Part shown: one piece after another, positions 34,254 to 47,600 of the stretch
How positions within the stretch are numbered: position 1 is the stretch's first letter
Layout: every line of letters begins with the position of its first letter
NCBI GenBank assembly: GCA_008508345.1
Contig: QNGE01000872.1
Span: 1-64,000, forward strand
From: Paragonimus westermani
Lineage: Eukaryota > Platyhelminthes > Trematoda > Plagiorchiida > Troglotrematidae
DNA: 64,000 bases
Direction: 5' to 3'
Notes under the pieces: generated by a model
What the model saw: the letters and a program-made list of their open reading frames with translations, nothing else
Database searches by the model: none
Told to the model about the DNA's origin: nothing
Position numbers and translations under genes: made by a program

Positions 34254-34970
34254 CTACTGTGTCTGTCTATGAACCTTCTGGGGGTAACTATTTGAGCGTA
34301 GGACAGACGTAATCAGGTCTAGTTCCTCCGCGAGGCTGTCGGGCGTACAGATTCGCCTTGCTCGTGTGAACAGAGTATTTACTAATGCTCGTTTGTATTG
34401 GATCGGTGTGAAACTGCTAAAGTGTAGGTATTGACCTGACCATGTGGGTTTCCTATAAACGGTTCTTCTAACCCATCCATCTTCCCGACGACTTATTAGG
34501 ATATCTAGAAATAGCGGACAGTTGCCGACCTCAAATTCACAAGTGACCTTTAGATTAGGATGACAACTATTTAGACGTTGCACCAGATTATCTATCATCT
34601 GTTTAGATCGGCTGAAAATTAATGTCATCTACGTAACGCTTGTAATATGACAAGTTTTCTATCTCCGTAGCTAGTTGTTGCTCGATTTTTAGCATGAGAA
34701 AGTCTGCTAATATGGGACCTAGTGGACTTCCCATGGCTACTTCGTCTACTTGACAGTAGGACTGTTCCAGAAAACGAAAACTGACATTCTCAGTACAGAG
34801 CAGCAAAGTTTCCTTCAGTATGTCGGTAGGAAGTGGCAACGAAGTGCGACTCATTTCCACGAGCTCACAAATGTAGTCAACCGTTTCATTCGGCGGGACA
34901 TTTGTGAAAAGTGACTGAACATCTATAGAGCACATCAGTTCGTTAGCAAGATTGATTCTATCCAGGTGGA
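34254..34970 (-). pseudogene. Penelope-like RT, palm and thumb
   Basis: Two frames (34935-34603 and 34628-34254) overlap. Palm: CSIDVQSLFTNVPPNETVDY (catalytic Asp), EVAMGSPLGPILADFLML, KRYVDDINF (VDD). Thumb: CEFEVGNCPLFLDILISRRE. One frameshift joins them. Confidence 0.88.
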
Positions 34971-34971
34971 G

Positions 34972-35873
34972 GTGTAGGGAATGAAATAGAAGCGCGTATC
35001 TCTAAGGCTAGGGCTGTATTTGCTAATTTGAGGTATCTCTGGCGATAGAGAGGTATTTCTCTGAAGCTTAAAGGTCGTGTATATAAGACAACGGTGAGGG
35101 CCGTATTACTTTACGGCAGCGAGACCTGGCCGCTCAGGGTAGAAGACGTGAACCGTCTTCAAGTATTTGACCACCGATGTCTGCGTTCAATCGCTCGTAT
35201 CGGGTGGCACCAGCGTGTGCGTAACGAGGAGGTTAGGAAGCGGGTGTTTGGTAGTGATTGTCAGACGAGTTCTCTTGTCCAATCTCTACGTTTACACAGG
35301 CTTAGATGGTTAGGTCATGTATTAAGAATGCCAGTTAGTCGTCTTCCACACCGAGCACTATTCGCTGACACTGCGATCGACTGGTGTAAGGTGCGAGGTG
35401 GACAGACAATGACCTGGCGTAGGGAAATGAAGTCGTTCACGAAGGGGTTGGCCACTGTGGGTCGTGTTCGTCTCCCGGGCTGGGGTCCTCGCGACTCACA
35501 GAGTCGGTGGTTGGAGACACTAGGTGAGATGGCGGCTAATCGAGCTCAGTGGCGTGAATGTTGTCGTTGTTTGTCCGAGCTGTCTGTGAAGTGAGTGCAT
35601 TTAATGACGCGGGGCAGTGAAAGCCGTAAGGAAGCTGTCTCGCTGATGACGCCTTACTCTCACTTGCAGCTCGGTTGTGTTGTTTGCAAGGTGTAGGCAC
35701 CTTGATGCTGAATGTTTGAATAGGGATGTAGTCATTTTCAGTAGTTAGGTCCCTTCCCTTCCCCTTCTTTTTCGTTCTCTCTTTCTATATAGGGTTTTCT
35801 TTTTCTTCATGGTTGTGTGGCAGTTAAGCATTAGTGTGAACCACCGATGTATTGCTGTCTATGATGATGATGA
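34972..35873 (+). mobile_element. RTE-clade LINE, 5'-truncated, copy D, inserted in the Penelope-like element
   Basis: The coding part at 34972-35594 is the C-terminal ~200 residues of RTE ORF2: ARISKARAVFANLRYLWR, a TAG, GRVYKTTVRAVLLYGSETWP, HRCLRSIARIGWHQRVRNEE, LRWLGHVLRMPVSRLPHRAL, VRLPGWGPRDSQSRWLETLG. The 3' UTR runs to 35873 and ends in ATGATGATGATTG, the short tandem repeat end typical of RTE elements. It is the best preserved of four 3'-end copies and gives the reference for the others. Confidence 0.9.
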
Positions 35874-36118
35874 TTGTCACTGATCACTTCTAAGGAATCT
35901 TTGATGGAGTATGTCTGAAATTTCTGTTTTACTGGAGTTAGAATAGTGATCAGCCAGCGTGCTAATTTGTGGTAAGGTGAGTTTGCCATTGCCAAAATTG
36001 GCCTAAGCGGCATCCCAGATTTGTGAGTCTTTGGTAGGCCGTAAAGTTGAGGCGTTGACGATCCGCACGGCTTAAGAGACTTATACGTTAACGATCCGCA
36101 CGGCTTAAAACGGATCAC

Positions 36119-36360
36119 TCACTATATGTTTAGTTAACTTAGCATGCAGGTTTAGCCTTCGTTTATTAGCGTGAACAGCACAGTGGTTCTATGAAGAAGT
36201 GATTTAGTTGAAGCTGTGGTCTTCCCTGTTCCGTCCTTAAGTACTCCGAAAGCTGCACTGGCCTTGATCAAACGAGCTCGCAACTCGCAGCTCGATGGCA
36301 GTTCGGTCGACGAGTTGCAACGCTGATAACGGAGGTGTGAACAGTTATCCATTGTCCTTA
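36119..36360 (-). pseudogene. LINE C-terminal fragment, different family
   Basis: The minus frame 36352-36152 reads ELRARLIKASAAFGVLKDGT and STKSLLHRTTVLFTLI, resembling the IAKASAAFGRL...TKL.VYRAVVLPTLLYG segment found after the RT of several LINE clades. It is short, and the clade is not determined. Confidence 0.5.
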
Positions 36361-38281
36361 TTGTTGGGTATCTCAGGAGTGGCTTAACGACCTGTCTGTC
36401 TGATGGAAAGAAATCTTGCCTGTGTTAATATCCATGCTAAATTTATGTACCTGCGGCATGGAAACTGCGGTCATTCGCTGCATTCCAGGCAGTTGGCAAT
36501 AGTTTGCAAACAGTGGCGTTCGGATGGTTGAATTATGTGTCAGCCTTTGAGATCCAAAAGGGACACTTATACTATACTCTGTCTGAAGACCTTACTCGGA
36601 GCTCCAACAGGAATTTGTTAAACAGAAATTAAACTAGGCTGGCACCGAAACACGACCCATGAATAAAGATCTATTTTATTGCTTTGGGTGACTTCCATAG
36701 ATATTGTGGTTTGGGTTGCTAACACGTACACCACTTAGTGCCCGTTGGATCCTTGAGAACGGAACGCGTAACTTAATGGACAAGCATGGCCCATTTAGCG
36801 AAAAAATGACATTTTTCTTAGTTCACACCCCGCAAAATGAGCTGATTTACTTTTACGTTGCCCATGTTAATGATGTTTTTGGTCATATCAGGGACTCTTC
36901 CGTATATGACTTCGGCCCAGTTTGATGATAATAAATTAGAAACCTTCAAGTTGACCTCACGCATATCACTTCTCTGTGAGCATTTATTGGAGGTCTGCTA
37001 ACCTATTTGGGAATCAGCTTCAGTGAATATCAGTGGACCTTCCTTTTATCTTGGTGCTGTTCCCCGTTTTAATTAGGCCCAGAATTATGTCATGGCAATC
37101 TTTCACGGGGCACTGCTTACCCATAGATTCAATACTACCGATTTTGTTAACTATGTTGTGAGAACATGATTGTCTGCTTTGTCTGTATCACCTCTGAGCC
37201 GTTGTTTCGAATTCAGTCGATTATGATGTTTTAGCGAAATGGGCATGCACCGAAGCGTGCTTTTTTACGTCCATTTTAAATTTAACCAGTCAATGAATTA
37301 CATTCAAGCTTCTTGTCCTGCCATTCATGTTTCATGAATTGCTTGTTGTTAACTTGTCCGAGGCGTTACAAGATTTCTTAGGACTATTTCGGCCGGAACG
37401 TTGGACGGTGACTTTTGTAGGTGGCTACCTTCGTGGGTATATGCTACGTTGTTGTACACCGGTAGTTTGGGTTCGGTCCTCGATATTTTAGGTTGACATA
37501 CAAATGTTGCCACTTCGTTAACCATAATTCTGCTCCTTGCAAACCATCCTACTAACTCTTGCTGCGAAGGAATGAAGCACCAGGTCTAGTGGTGGTAATT
37601 CACCACTCAAGTCGATTTCTTGAATAATAACGTCACATTCATTCCAACCGCACGCGGCATACCATGTTTATTGTAGCCTCAGTTCTTCCGCTTGCTCATT
37701 TACTTTCCGGTTGCTGACCACATTGTTCCTAGTGGCCGTAACGGCAGATATGAAGGCAAATAGTTTGATTTTCGAGTTGAACATCCTAAGGGTTGGTGTA
37801 TTAGTGGAGTTTGGCACACTCAAAGTCTCAGCTTCATAGAACAGTTGAAATTACGTACCCTCGTTTCAATCGAGCCGAGACACTGATGTTTTCAGCCGGA
37901 TCGTTCCACTTGTAATTCTATTCAGCTCACTGAGTCGATCTTTTTATTGTCTTTTTCCCCAAAACTGCCAGTTTGTGCCGCCGAATTTTCAATGAGACGG
38001 CTGAAATTGAGGATGTATGGTCTAATTTGCTAGCTCATTGCGAACCCTAATGTGTTTCACCAAGATAAACGTCGTGGTCTGATTGGTGTGAATTACCTAA
38101 CCAGAACTCTGCAGTCGCTATACTTAGCCGCAAATTTTCGTCACTTTATTTTATTTACCCGACCCATCATTACTGCTCCATGCGAACAGTTGGCGTTAAG
38201 CGTGTTTTCTGTCTTACTTAACTTCGGTGTGACATCATACCGCTATTTCATCTTCATTTTATTTTCAATTAAACGTATTCC
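36361..38281. other. Region upstream of parvin, no recognisable gene
   Basis: Open frames are short and show no recognised domain. The parvin promoter and 5' UTR presumably lie in the 3' part. The sequence from 38282 is open in the parvin frame. Confidence 0.4.
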
Positions 38282-38374
38282 ATGGTTTTCATCTTCTGTT
38301 ATCCGCCGGTTGACATACATCCAAAGCAGTCTCACTCCGTTCAAGTTCATAGTCCCAGTCCTGTACATCGCGGC

Positions 38375-38614
38375 ATGAGCACCGTCGGGTCAGGCTCCGG
38401 ACATCATACAGGCAATTTTAACGAGTCCGGTATTCTTACTAAATTGAATACCTTGTCCCGTTCACGAAGACGTAAACAAGAGGCCGATGAACTGGCTGCC
38501 GAAGCACGGCAGGCGATGGAGGAACCTTTACACCCGACACAATTCGAACCGAACCTCGAGGGTTTCTTGCTTGCTGAAGGCGAAGAACGATCTATGATTG
38601 AACCTCTCACCAAG
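38375..38614 (+). CDS. PARV: Parvin exon 1
   Basis: Residues 1-80, phase 0, donor AAG|GTGATA. Gly/Ser start, basic cluster and acidic linker, as in other parvins. An in-frame ATG lies 93 bp upstream. Confidence 0.88.
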
Positions 38615-41600
38615 GTGATAAGGATACGTTTGCAACATTTTTCGTAAAACCACTTATAAATGTGTATATTTGGAAATTCATAGAATATCTGCTTGCGGTT
38701 AACAGTCAAGCAGTCGTTCAAATGACTTCTTACCTGTATATATTTCCACAGTTGTTGCTACCTGGCTTATGTAGTGAGGCGGTCCAATCATTACATGCAT
38801 TAGTCTTTGACTGGGTTAACCAATCTAGTTTACGCTGTTTTGTTTTTCCTTGGGTAATGGGCAATGTTCCGATTTTGGAACTGAACACCATCGCTAATGA
38901 AGCTCTCGCACATGCACGCTACCTACGTAAGACAGTAGTTGTCCATGAAGATTCAGTGCACTGCTGAAATGTCTTAGCATAATCGTGCGTTCCTAATTCC
39001 AACGCGTACGTTGTTCTCAGTTCTTGTTACGCCGCTGTTTTATTATCCATAAGTATTCGCATAGCTGAGTAGTGTACAACAGGTACACATCGCAACCGGT
39101 TTATTCGGGAAAAGATTATCAGTCGAACGTTTAGTTCGTCTCATCCAGACAGTACTGTTGGAAGTGATCAGTGATCACCTTGGGTCGTTCAGAGTTCCCA
39201 ACAAACCTGTTCAAGCCATTCAGTTAATTACCCACCTGATCCATGAGTAGCTGACAAAACCGATATGTCGAAAACTACCTAACCGTTTTCTAGATACAAT
39301 ATCTCCGTAATCTCTATTTCTTCACATATTTCTGGTAGGCATAGCAGAAAACTCCGTAATGGCATGGTTAACAATCTAGACTTGCTCGCCCATATTCCCC
39401 TTCGACGTCTTTGATTCGTATGATATTCTGTTGTGTACCGCAACCGTTACAGAAATCAAATAATTTGATCCTCTCTGGACATTTTTGCTTACTGATTGAA
39501 ACGTTATCTATTTATGAAAGAGGTTTTTTTAATTTATTTGCGTTTCGTGAACTGTTGTCTACTGAGAATGTTCTGGCTGTAGGTAAAATCGCCTCGTTTT
39601 GTGACATTGAAGGGATTGTGCCTGATCAAGATGCGTGGCGACAGTGGTTTCTACTATATGTGGGCAATGTGGTAACGTCTGGCTAGCATATAGCTCAGTG
39701 TGTCGCGTCAACTGTGTTGACATGTTGCCTTAGAACACTGTTGTCGAGGGTTGTAATGAGTTAGGATGAGTTAGAATCACGGGACCGTCAGTAGAATATA
39801 AGTGTGAAGTGAGGGAGAAATATCAAGGTACTTAGTTGAACGATTATGACTACGCAAAAGGCGGTCTTTTTCATTGCGCCGAACGAGTGAAAAGATAGCC
39901 CACAAGAATCTGAATGGTCGGCTATCGTTGTTCACTTGAGAAACCAATTAGCTGTGATCTCGCAACCATAACCGCATAGTCTGTTTTGTTCGCCCACCCG
40001 GTATGGGGTTATACACTAATGGCGGCCTTTGCCGTTTCTTCATTGGTTCATTTCGTTTTACATGTGGAAATCGAAAACGTTCAATTGGAATTTTCTTGGA
40101 GCATCCTCTCTGTTATAATGTATGATCATTTTCCTATATTATCTTTGACCGGTACAGTCGTTAGTGTTATAATCTGTACGTTTCGATTTGGCGAAGTATT
40201 CCATCCGTACCTTCAAATGCATGTTTTACAAATTTACCGACGGTGCATCAGCGCCTCGTACCAACTGAGTTGCTACAATTTTCGAGGACCTCCAATATCA
40301 AGCATTTCCAAAGTGCCGTCTTATGTGACTCATTACATCAGCGCAAACAGCGGTCACTTGAGGTTTCCAGTTAATACTGGCCGAAGTTATCCGAAATTGA
40401 GAAGGTGCATTTGTTCTCGTATTTCCCAGTCCAAAATCCAAACACTGTGTCCATATTGATATCCCCTAGAGATTACTAGCCCGACAGTGGCTGCATGTCA
40501 ACGTGAACAGTATTTAGGGACAAACTCACCACTGTTATCTGTGACTGATACGCCACCGTCAAGTGTTTTCGATTTTACAGCGCTTTTAGGATAAAAACTG
40601 ACGGCGAGTAACATGTCATATGAGCAAGCATAGTCCCTCCGTCTGATGCGCTGCTCGTAAGATCTGTCGACAGTCGAGTAAATGGAACAAGCAGGTTATG
40701 AAAACTGCTCACTTAGTGTGATGTTCACATGCCTTTATCCAACAGTTTAAACCACCTAGACAACCCAATATGTGAAGGACACTATTTTGGCAGTCCGTAC
40801 TGGCCGTATGTAATGTATTGGGTTGTGTATGCGGTCGATAAACATTAATGGACTGTTACCATCTCACAGCACGTCTGTTTAGCACGTTTAGTTAACAGCA
40901 TTATAAGGAAACAATTTATTGGCCATATCGACGCTGAAAGTGTTGTGTTCCTTTACTATATCCACTGGTTGACTATTCTTTACTCAGCCGAAGTAAACAA
41001 AACAGTTTGCTATCTATCAAAAGTTTTCTCGAATCGGTTCCAACCATTTGTTTGTTTCACGGTTACTGTGTGCAGTACCTGTCGCCTATGCATTTATTCA
41101 ACTTTGTTCTACCGGCTACAGGAGCACCCTTTAGTCCAAGAAACCATTCGGATTCTGATTGAATGGATCAATATGGAATTGGTCGAGGATCGCATTTTGG
41201 TTCGTGATATCGAAGCTGACCTGTACGACGGACAAATACTACAAAAGCTCATTGAAAAGTTAATGGGTATCAAGATCAACCATCCGGAGGTCTCACAAAC
41301 GGAAATGGGGCAACGCCAACGTCTTAAGGTAGGCAGACCTGCGAGCGGCCTTCCGTTATCATGTGTCTACCCCCGTTATGTTCAAACCCGAAGGGTTTGG
41401 TGTTAATCAGGTCTTACCGACATTCGTTGTGTTGACTTAGTTCCACACACGATTAGAGTTGATCCTGAATCATTCTTGTGAAACGTTTGCCCAGCGCACT
41501 GAACCTGTTTTCCATTTCTGGAATTGCAAATAGAAAAAATTGTCCCGTTGTCATTGAGTTTGTTGTGAACCATCAGAAGTTAAATACCTACTCGTCACGC

Positions 41601-44600
41601 CAAATTTTCCATGTAGTGAGAAACGTATTGCACATATGTTTCCATAGGCACAGTGCACTTGCCTTCAACGTTCTTTTAAAGTAAACCTGTTAGTTCATTA
41701 TGTCTGCTGGCGCACTATTTTCTATTATCGAACAAAGTATGATGGGCGTAGTCTCAGTAGAATTGAGGAATTTTCTCAACTCCTTCCCAGGATCTCATCT
41801 CCCTGTATTGAGCAACAACGCTTCCTCCAACTCCTCCCCCTTTGGCGAAATGCGACTATCTTGTATCGATAACCGAAGCCACGGCGAACCTGCCGCAATG
41901 TCTACCTGGTCACATGTTCTTAGGTTAAAGGGACCTTAGAAGTGCTTATCGTTATTATCGTCGTCAGTATTGTCATTATTTATGGTCCTTATTGCTCATT
42001 TCCTGTTCATTAACCTCGCTTTTATATCTACCTCCCACCGTATATGAAATTTCTGTATTCCCTTGACTGCTGGGTCCGGTCATGCGAACATGATCTGGCT
42101 GATACCTCGTTTGAGTTGTGTGTTTCTATTGTATGTGTCAAAGAACCGCCAATCTGTTCCATCCCAATGAAGCGCTGTTGTACGAACAGTCACGGGAAGT
42201 GCTCCTAATATTCCAGTTGCAGACTGAAACTGGACTCAGGCGCATGTATAAAGCAAAGCACAGTAATCGTGGAGACTAAGCCTAGTTGGTTTGGTCGCTG
42301 CGTCCTAAAACTAGCTTGGCCCTCCTTACCATCTTTTTGGTCAGTGCTGCTTCATTTAATTTTTAAAGACTGCTCGGAAGATCATTCATCTCCTCAAGTT
42401 TCGTGTGTCAATTTGTTGGGCCAAAGACTACAAGCCGCTTCTCTCTTAGTTTTATCCATTTTCCCGCATAAATGACCACGAAGTCTGATACGTCGTTGTC
42501 GGCAACGGCATTGTGATCATAGCCTGTTTCCAATTCTGTTGAGCTTCCTGATATTTTCAATTTTCCTGTCCTATCCATGTCCAACACAACTGAACTAATT
42601 GGTGGGCAATAATACCTCTACTACCCGACACGTTTCAGAAAATTGTTCTTGCATACTTCCTGAAATTAAACAACTGTGATACGAACTTCGCTCATCACAC
42701 CTCCCGTTTATCTTAATCAGCGTTCGGATAGGGGTTGGGGGAATTTTGAGCAGCCGACCAGGCTTGCTCATTGCTTGAGATTGTTTTGACTTATTCTCAC
42801 TCCGTCGATCGTGTTGTGGTTCACTCACTAAACGTAGATTGTCGGTTGGCACGTCAACTATCACCTTGAAAGGTTGTGAAAGTGACTGTGAAATATGGAG
42901 CTTCCTGAGAGTACGATTTAATAGAGTGGTGTAATTTCCTCATTTTCGAACCCACGTACAATCAGTCTCCCCATGATCATCCCTAACATCTCTGGACTGA
43001 TTCACTACTTTTTTCGTAGCCACAGTTTACGAATTTTTGTGCGGGCTCCAATCGTTCTAACGGCAGTCTGCTAACAACATTCACATAACTTTGTAGGTTG
43101 TGATTGTTGGAGATAGTGGTGGATTCGGTAGCTCAGGTGGACGGTTTAGATGTTCGGTTGCTAACCAAGCTCAGCAAACAACCGAACATCCAAACATTGT
43201 AACTTACCTAAATAAAACAAAGTTCGAATTACACGTGGTTTGTTAGTAATTTTAAGATTTTCTGCTTTGTCGACGTGCTTCATTTTTTTAAAACACATCC
43301 ACTGCTCTAGAGCAAGACGAGTTATCAGATTTTGACTAGATATGCTGACGAACTGTGACGTTGACAGTGTCAATCAGTGAACCTGCCGGAGAAGCAAAAC
43401 AAAATCCTTATCTCCCAACCACTAGTGCAATCAAAGCTGAAGTAGTCGGCCTTCACTATTAAAAATCAGCGATGCTTTCGACCCAATGTGTTACCCCCAA
43501 TTGTCCTTAATCGTCACATATATGTGCTTTCTCGTGTCCTCTGGCTATTTTGGTTACACAGGATCTTCGCTCACACAATATTGCCTATTGCTGGAGGACT
43601 GCAAGGATAACTCGAATTCCGGAAAAAAAATTATAGTAGCATATACCCCCTTAATGATTGAAGTTGTCAAAGAATGTATACTCACTGGAGTGACTATCCG
43701 ACTGATCATTAGTGTTCTTTATCAGTATGTTTACCAATCGACGCTGAAGGTAGTTACTGGTCTTTTATGCCTCATTCTATTAACACTTAATAGAATATGT
43801 AAGGTCATCCGCCTATGTTCTTTGAATTTTAGTAATGCTTTCAACTATGTAAACTGAACAACCCTGTGCCAACTTTTGCAAGGATATGCTATCCAGCCAA
43901 ATTTAATTAATCTACTAAGTGGTTATTTCACCAACAGCACACAACGTTGTGTCCTCTCACCTGACAACTAGCCCTAGTGTACCTCTATGGTGTATTTCGT
44001 TGCCTCTTCTGTTCTCGGCTTACACAGGGAAAATACCATAACCAGAAAGAACCGCCAATGACGTTGTTTTGAGTGTACCTTCTTTTGACACACCCAGCTC
44101 AACACTATCGCAATACGGTCTGTTTATTTCGAACTGGTAATCAATTGTTCGTAACTTGCCTATGTATACCTCAAAACATGCGGATATCTTGTTTTTGCCT
44201 AATGTCAGTTACCATCAACAACTCATGGAGCAGTATGCGAAGTTAAGTAGGTATCTAGAATGTGCCAATTTCCAGCTAGTTGTTCAAATTCCTGAACTAC
44301 ACAACGTGCATCCCCCCAATCAACGACTGTCTGGGGAGAGTTAAGAGACCCACTTTTTGTGCGATTCGTTTAACAACCTTTGCTACCCCTCGGCACATGA
44401 TTTATGGGTGCTTCTATACTCCTCCCTCCTGTTATACTGTTCTTTTTCGAAGTGTTCCATAATATTTTAACGAAACATCCCTATCTCTTGAACATTCCCT
44501 TAAAGATTCTAGCCCCATACAGCGGCATTACGCGCACATATTTTCCTTGTTGTTGAACCGCATTTGAAAACGTGCAAGAAGTTTGCTGACAAAAATGTTC

Positions 44601-47600
44601 GGAGATAACAGCAATCCTTTCTTCCCAAGCTTGTCCACCTCTGTAACAAGATTCACACACAGGCTCCTGTATGTTCTCACCAAAGCGTACAGTTCTTTAG
44701 TGATTCCTTACCTAATCAGAAGTCTGGTTGATCATGAATCGATTTCTTTAGAGTCCATTGAATGACAGGTGTTCATCACTGTAACCTTTATTTTGGCGGC
44801 CCGATCGTACAATATTAAATTCGTAATCTAGCGGTTCCATTTTTATGTCAGTCATGATGACTCCCTTTTCTAATTTTTTTGCTACACATCTACTAGCATT
44901 CCTAGCTGAACTTCCAACCTTAGTGTATAAAAGTAGTTCTTGATTTAACCTCTTAACACGCCGCGATAGATGGTAACGCAGGCCTAGCTGCTCATTAATA
45001 AAATATTTTGTAATCATATGCTGTAATGTCTGTTAGATCGAGACTTGTGTTGCAGATGAGACGAATTTCAGAGCGTTGAAGACCTATTCGGTTCGTCTTA
45101 CATCTCTGTTCAAGCTTGTTCTAGACGAGATCAACGTGGCACTGAATGTATCCACTTTGTGGGCTGCCAAACACTGGCCTACCACGGCTATATTTGAACA
45201 GGACATGGTCGCAATCATGCGTCTTCTGGTCGCTTTGGTGCGTCGCTTTGCTCCGTCGATCCGACTGCCGCGCGGGGTGCAGCTGACAGTGTTGATTGTA
45301 CGCAAGATTAATGGGATGTTGCAACATCGTCGCCAAGTGGAGTTGATAACCGACACAGATGAAGAGCAGGGTAACTACTTTTTGTCGAATAATAGATTAA
45401 CCCTGTGGTTAGCTTCTGTATATTTTGGATCCTCACTGACATGAGTTTTCATCTGTTCGGTTGATAATCAGATTCCCGGTTACACGATAACTCATGGTTT
45501 ATACATCGGTCGTAGTCCCAACATGTGTAGCTTGTGGTTTTATGTTTTAACTGTTCATGAGCCTTGCTCAAGTAGAGGGAAAGGTGCGCCACCGAATAAT
45601 GAGCTAATGAATTAGTATCATCAGATTGATTCCCTTCCGTCTGAAATTCCAGTCTTCCACGATTGGTTATCTCCCATCTATTACTTGGCCAGCATCGACA
45701 TTGTTTAATTTAATTTGGTCCTGACTTCCAACGATGGGTTGATTCAGTGCGAGCAAATTATTCCCTATACTGGCTGTAGTCAGAAATGCCGAATGTTGTA
45801 GCTCTCATCTTGAGCTCGACATAGCTCCGTACTAATGACATTGGCTACCAACGACCTGTTCACAGAGACGAACCCTTCTACCGCGGCTAATCTTGTTTAT
45901 GTCTGAGTAGCCTGACAGTTTCCGGCTATCGTGTGACCTGATATGTCACGGAATGTGTAGGAGGCAAAATCGTCTGACACATTTTTGTTACCCGATCGTC
46001 ACAATTCTTCGAGGGCGTTTTCATCCGAAACCTTAGCGGTTGCTAGGTTTCTTACACGAAATTATATAAGCCATGTGGTCCTATTGCATTAGGTTGTTTT
46101 TTTGGTGTGCACGAGTTTGATGCCAAATTGAATTCCATCCCAAACTTATATGACAAAACACACTTGGTAAAGAAAAATTGGTTGAAGGATGGCTGATATT
46201 CACTCACCTCGTATAAATTCATCTGTTTCAGATACGGAAACAGATCACGATGCTATCAGTGCATTGGTGGATTGCGCTGTACCGGAGAAACTGGCTGCCT
46301 TCCAACAGACTCTTTTGGATTTTGCCAATCATCATCTGGCCAAACTCAACCTGTCTGTCAGCAGTCTCGAAACCGACGTACGACAGTCATTTTGCTTGAA
46401 TCTCTCTTGCAGGCTATACTCTCTTTTAATCTTTATTCTGATCAATATGAATGGCTGTAAACCACCATGCCTGACGGTGGTGCCAACCTGGCCCCGATAA
46501 TAATAACTGTAAAACCTGTCCTATCAACTAATGGGGTGCTACCGAATCAGCTACGTCCTATCGTTCACGTCATCTCGATTGGTGCTCATGGAACCGGTGG
46601 TCTAGTGGGCAATAATTTCAGCTCTTTGCACAAAGGTTGTGAGTTTTAATTTCGATTCAGCAGTCTTTCTGTGTATCCAAATTTTGACAAGAACTATACC
46701 AGCCACAGTAACGTCGGTTTAGGCGTGAACGTACGGTCGTTTCTTAGATGTACGGTCAGCAGGCAACCTCACTGAAAACGGCCTGCACGCATACATAGGT
46801 AGTGTGAATTGTGTAAAAGGAGTTTTGGATCGTCAAAGCCATGAAATTTACACCATTAAAGCTATATACGAAGAGGTGGTGGGATTTAGGAAGATGTGTT
46901 CATGGCGTTGTTTAGTTCGGTAAATGGGTGAGCACTTCGGAGACCCAGCGACTGTGGCTCGGTAGTTGGAAATATAAGGTAAGTAAGACAGACATGAAAC
47001 AAGAAAAGGATGAAACAAAGAAAGTATAAAGAGGTAAGAAGTGAATGTATTGCAGAATCGCCCATTCGGCACAACTGCCAGTCTACCACACACACGATGA
47101 ACGCACCATACGCTTGACACTCTTTAAGTCTGCGTGCGCTAATTGATATTGGACAGGTGTATCGTAGAGGAATGATCACTGTGGAACTCCACAACACATA
47201 CAAACTAGCCTATGCATTTATAAATCTGACCCAAAATGATCCGCATAATGAGGAGTACCGCTGGGACTCTCGAGAGGCATATGGTTCAGTGGATTTTCAG
47301 ACCCTCATATAAGACTAAGTTTCATCGTGGTCATCTGTTCAGTGGGTATTAATGAGTTACACTAATGTTGAAATTCACTTGGTTTCGAAAACTGGCTCAA
47401 GCGTTTACATGATATGACTGTCAACACTGTTTATTAGCCTTTTATTGGTCATTTATTTCGATGTAACTACAACCTTGCCGCACAGTTTTCTCGCTTTCAA
47501 TAACTTGCACCGATTCTGCTTCCAATCGTCCCTTCGTTTTTTATCAGATGAATGATGGCGTATATTTCATCTTACTCATCGGCCTCCTGGATGGCTTCTT

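Larger units (their letters stand above)
33813..36118 (-). mobile_element. Penelope-like element, 5'-truncated, with an RTE insertion inside
   Basis: In minus orientation: RT from 36118 (LYGLPKTHKSGMPLRPILAM, a hallmark Penelope RT block; YSIKDSLEVISD), then an RTE insertion at 34972-35873, then RT resumes at about 34965 (INLANELMCSIDVQSLFTNV, VAMGSPLGPILADFLML, YYKRYVDDINF with the VDD pair), thumb at 34628-34254 (FLDILISRREDGWVRRTVYR), and the GIY-YIG endonuclease at 34173-33835. The N-terminal part is missing. A frame change separates the two RT pieces near 34610. Confidence 0.88.

Noticed and set aside
38662..38967. 101-codon frame just after parvin exon 1, considered as an extra exon
   Set aside because: Exons 1 and 2 join in phase with full family continuity, so no extra coding is needed; no known domain.
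39986..40459. 157-codon frame in parvin intron 1
   Set aside because: No recognisable domain and no supporting splice-compatible neighbours.
45020..45114. Upstream extension of parvin exon 3 (open frame from 45076, or CAG at about 45054)
   Set aside because: The extra residues do not match parvins, whereas the acceptor at 45114 gives exact continuity with exon 2.
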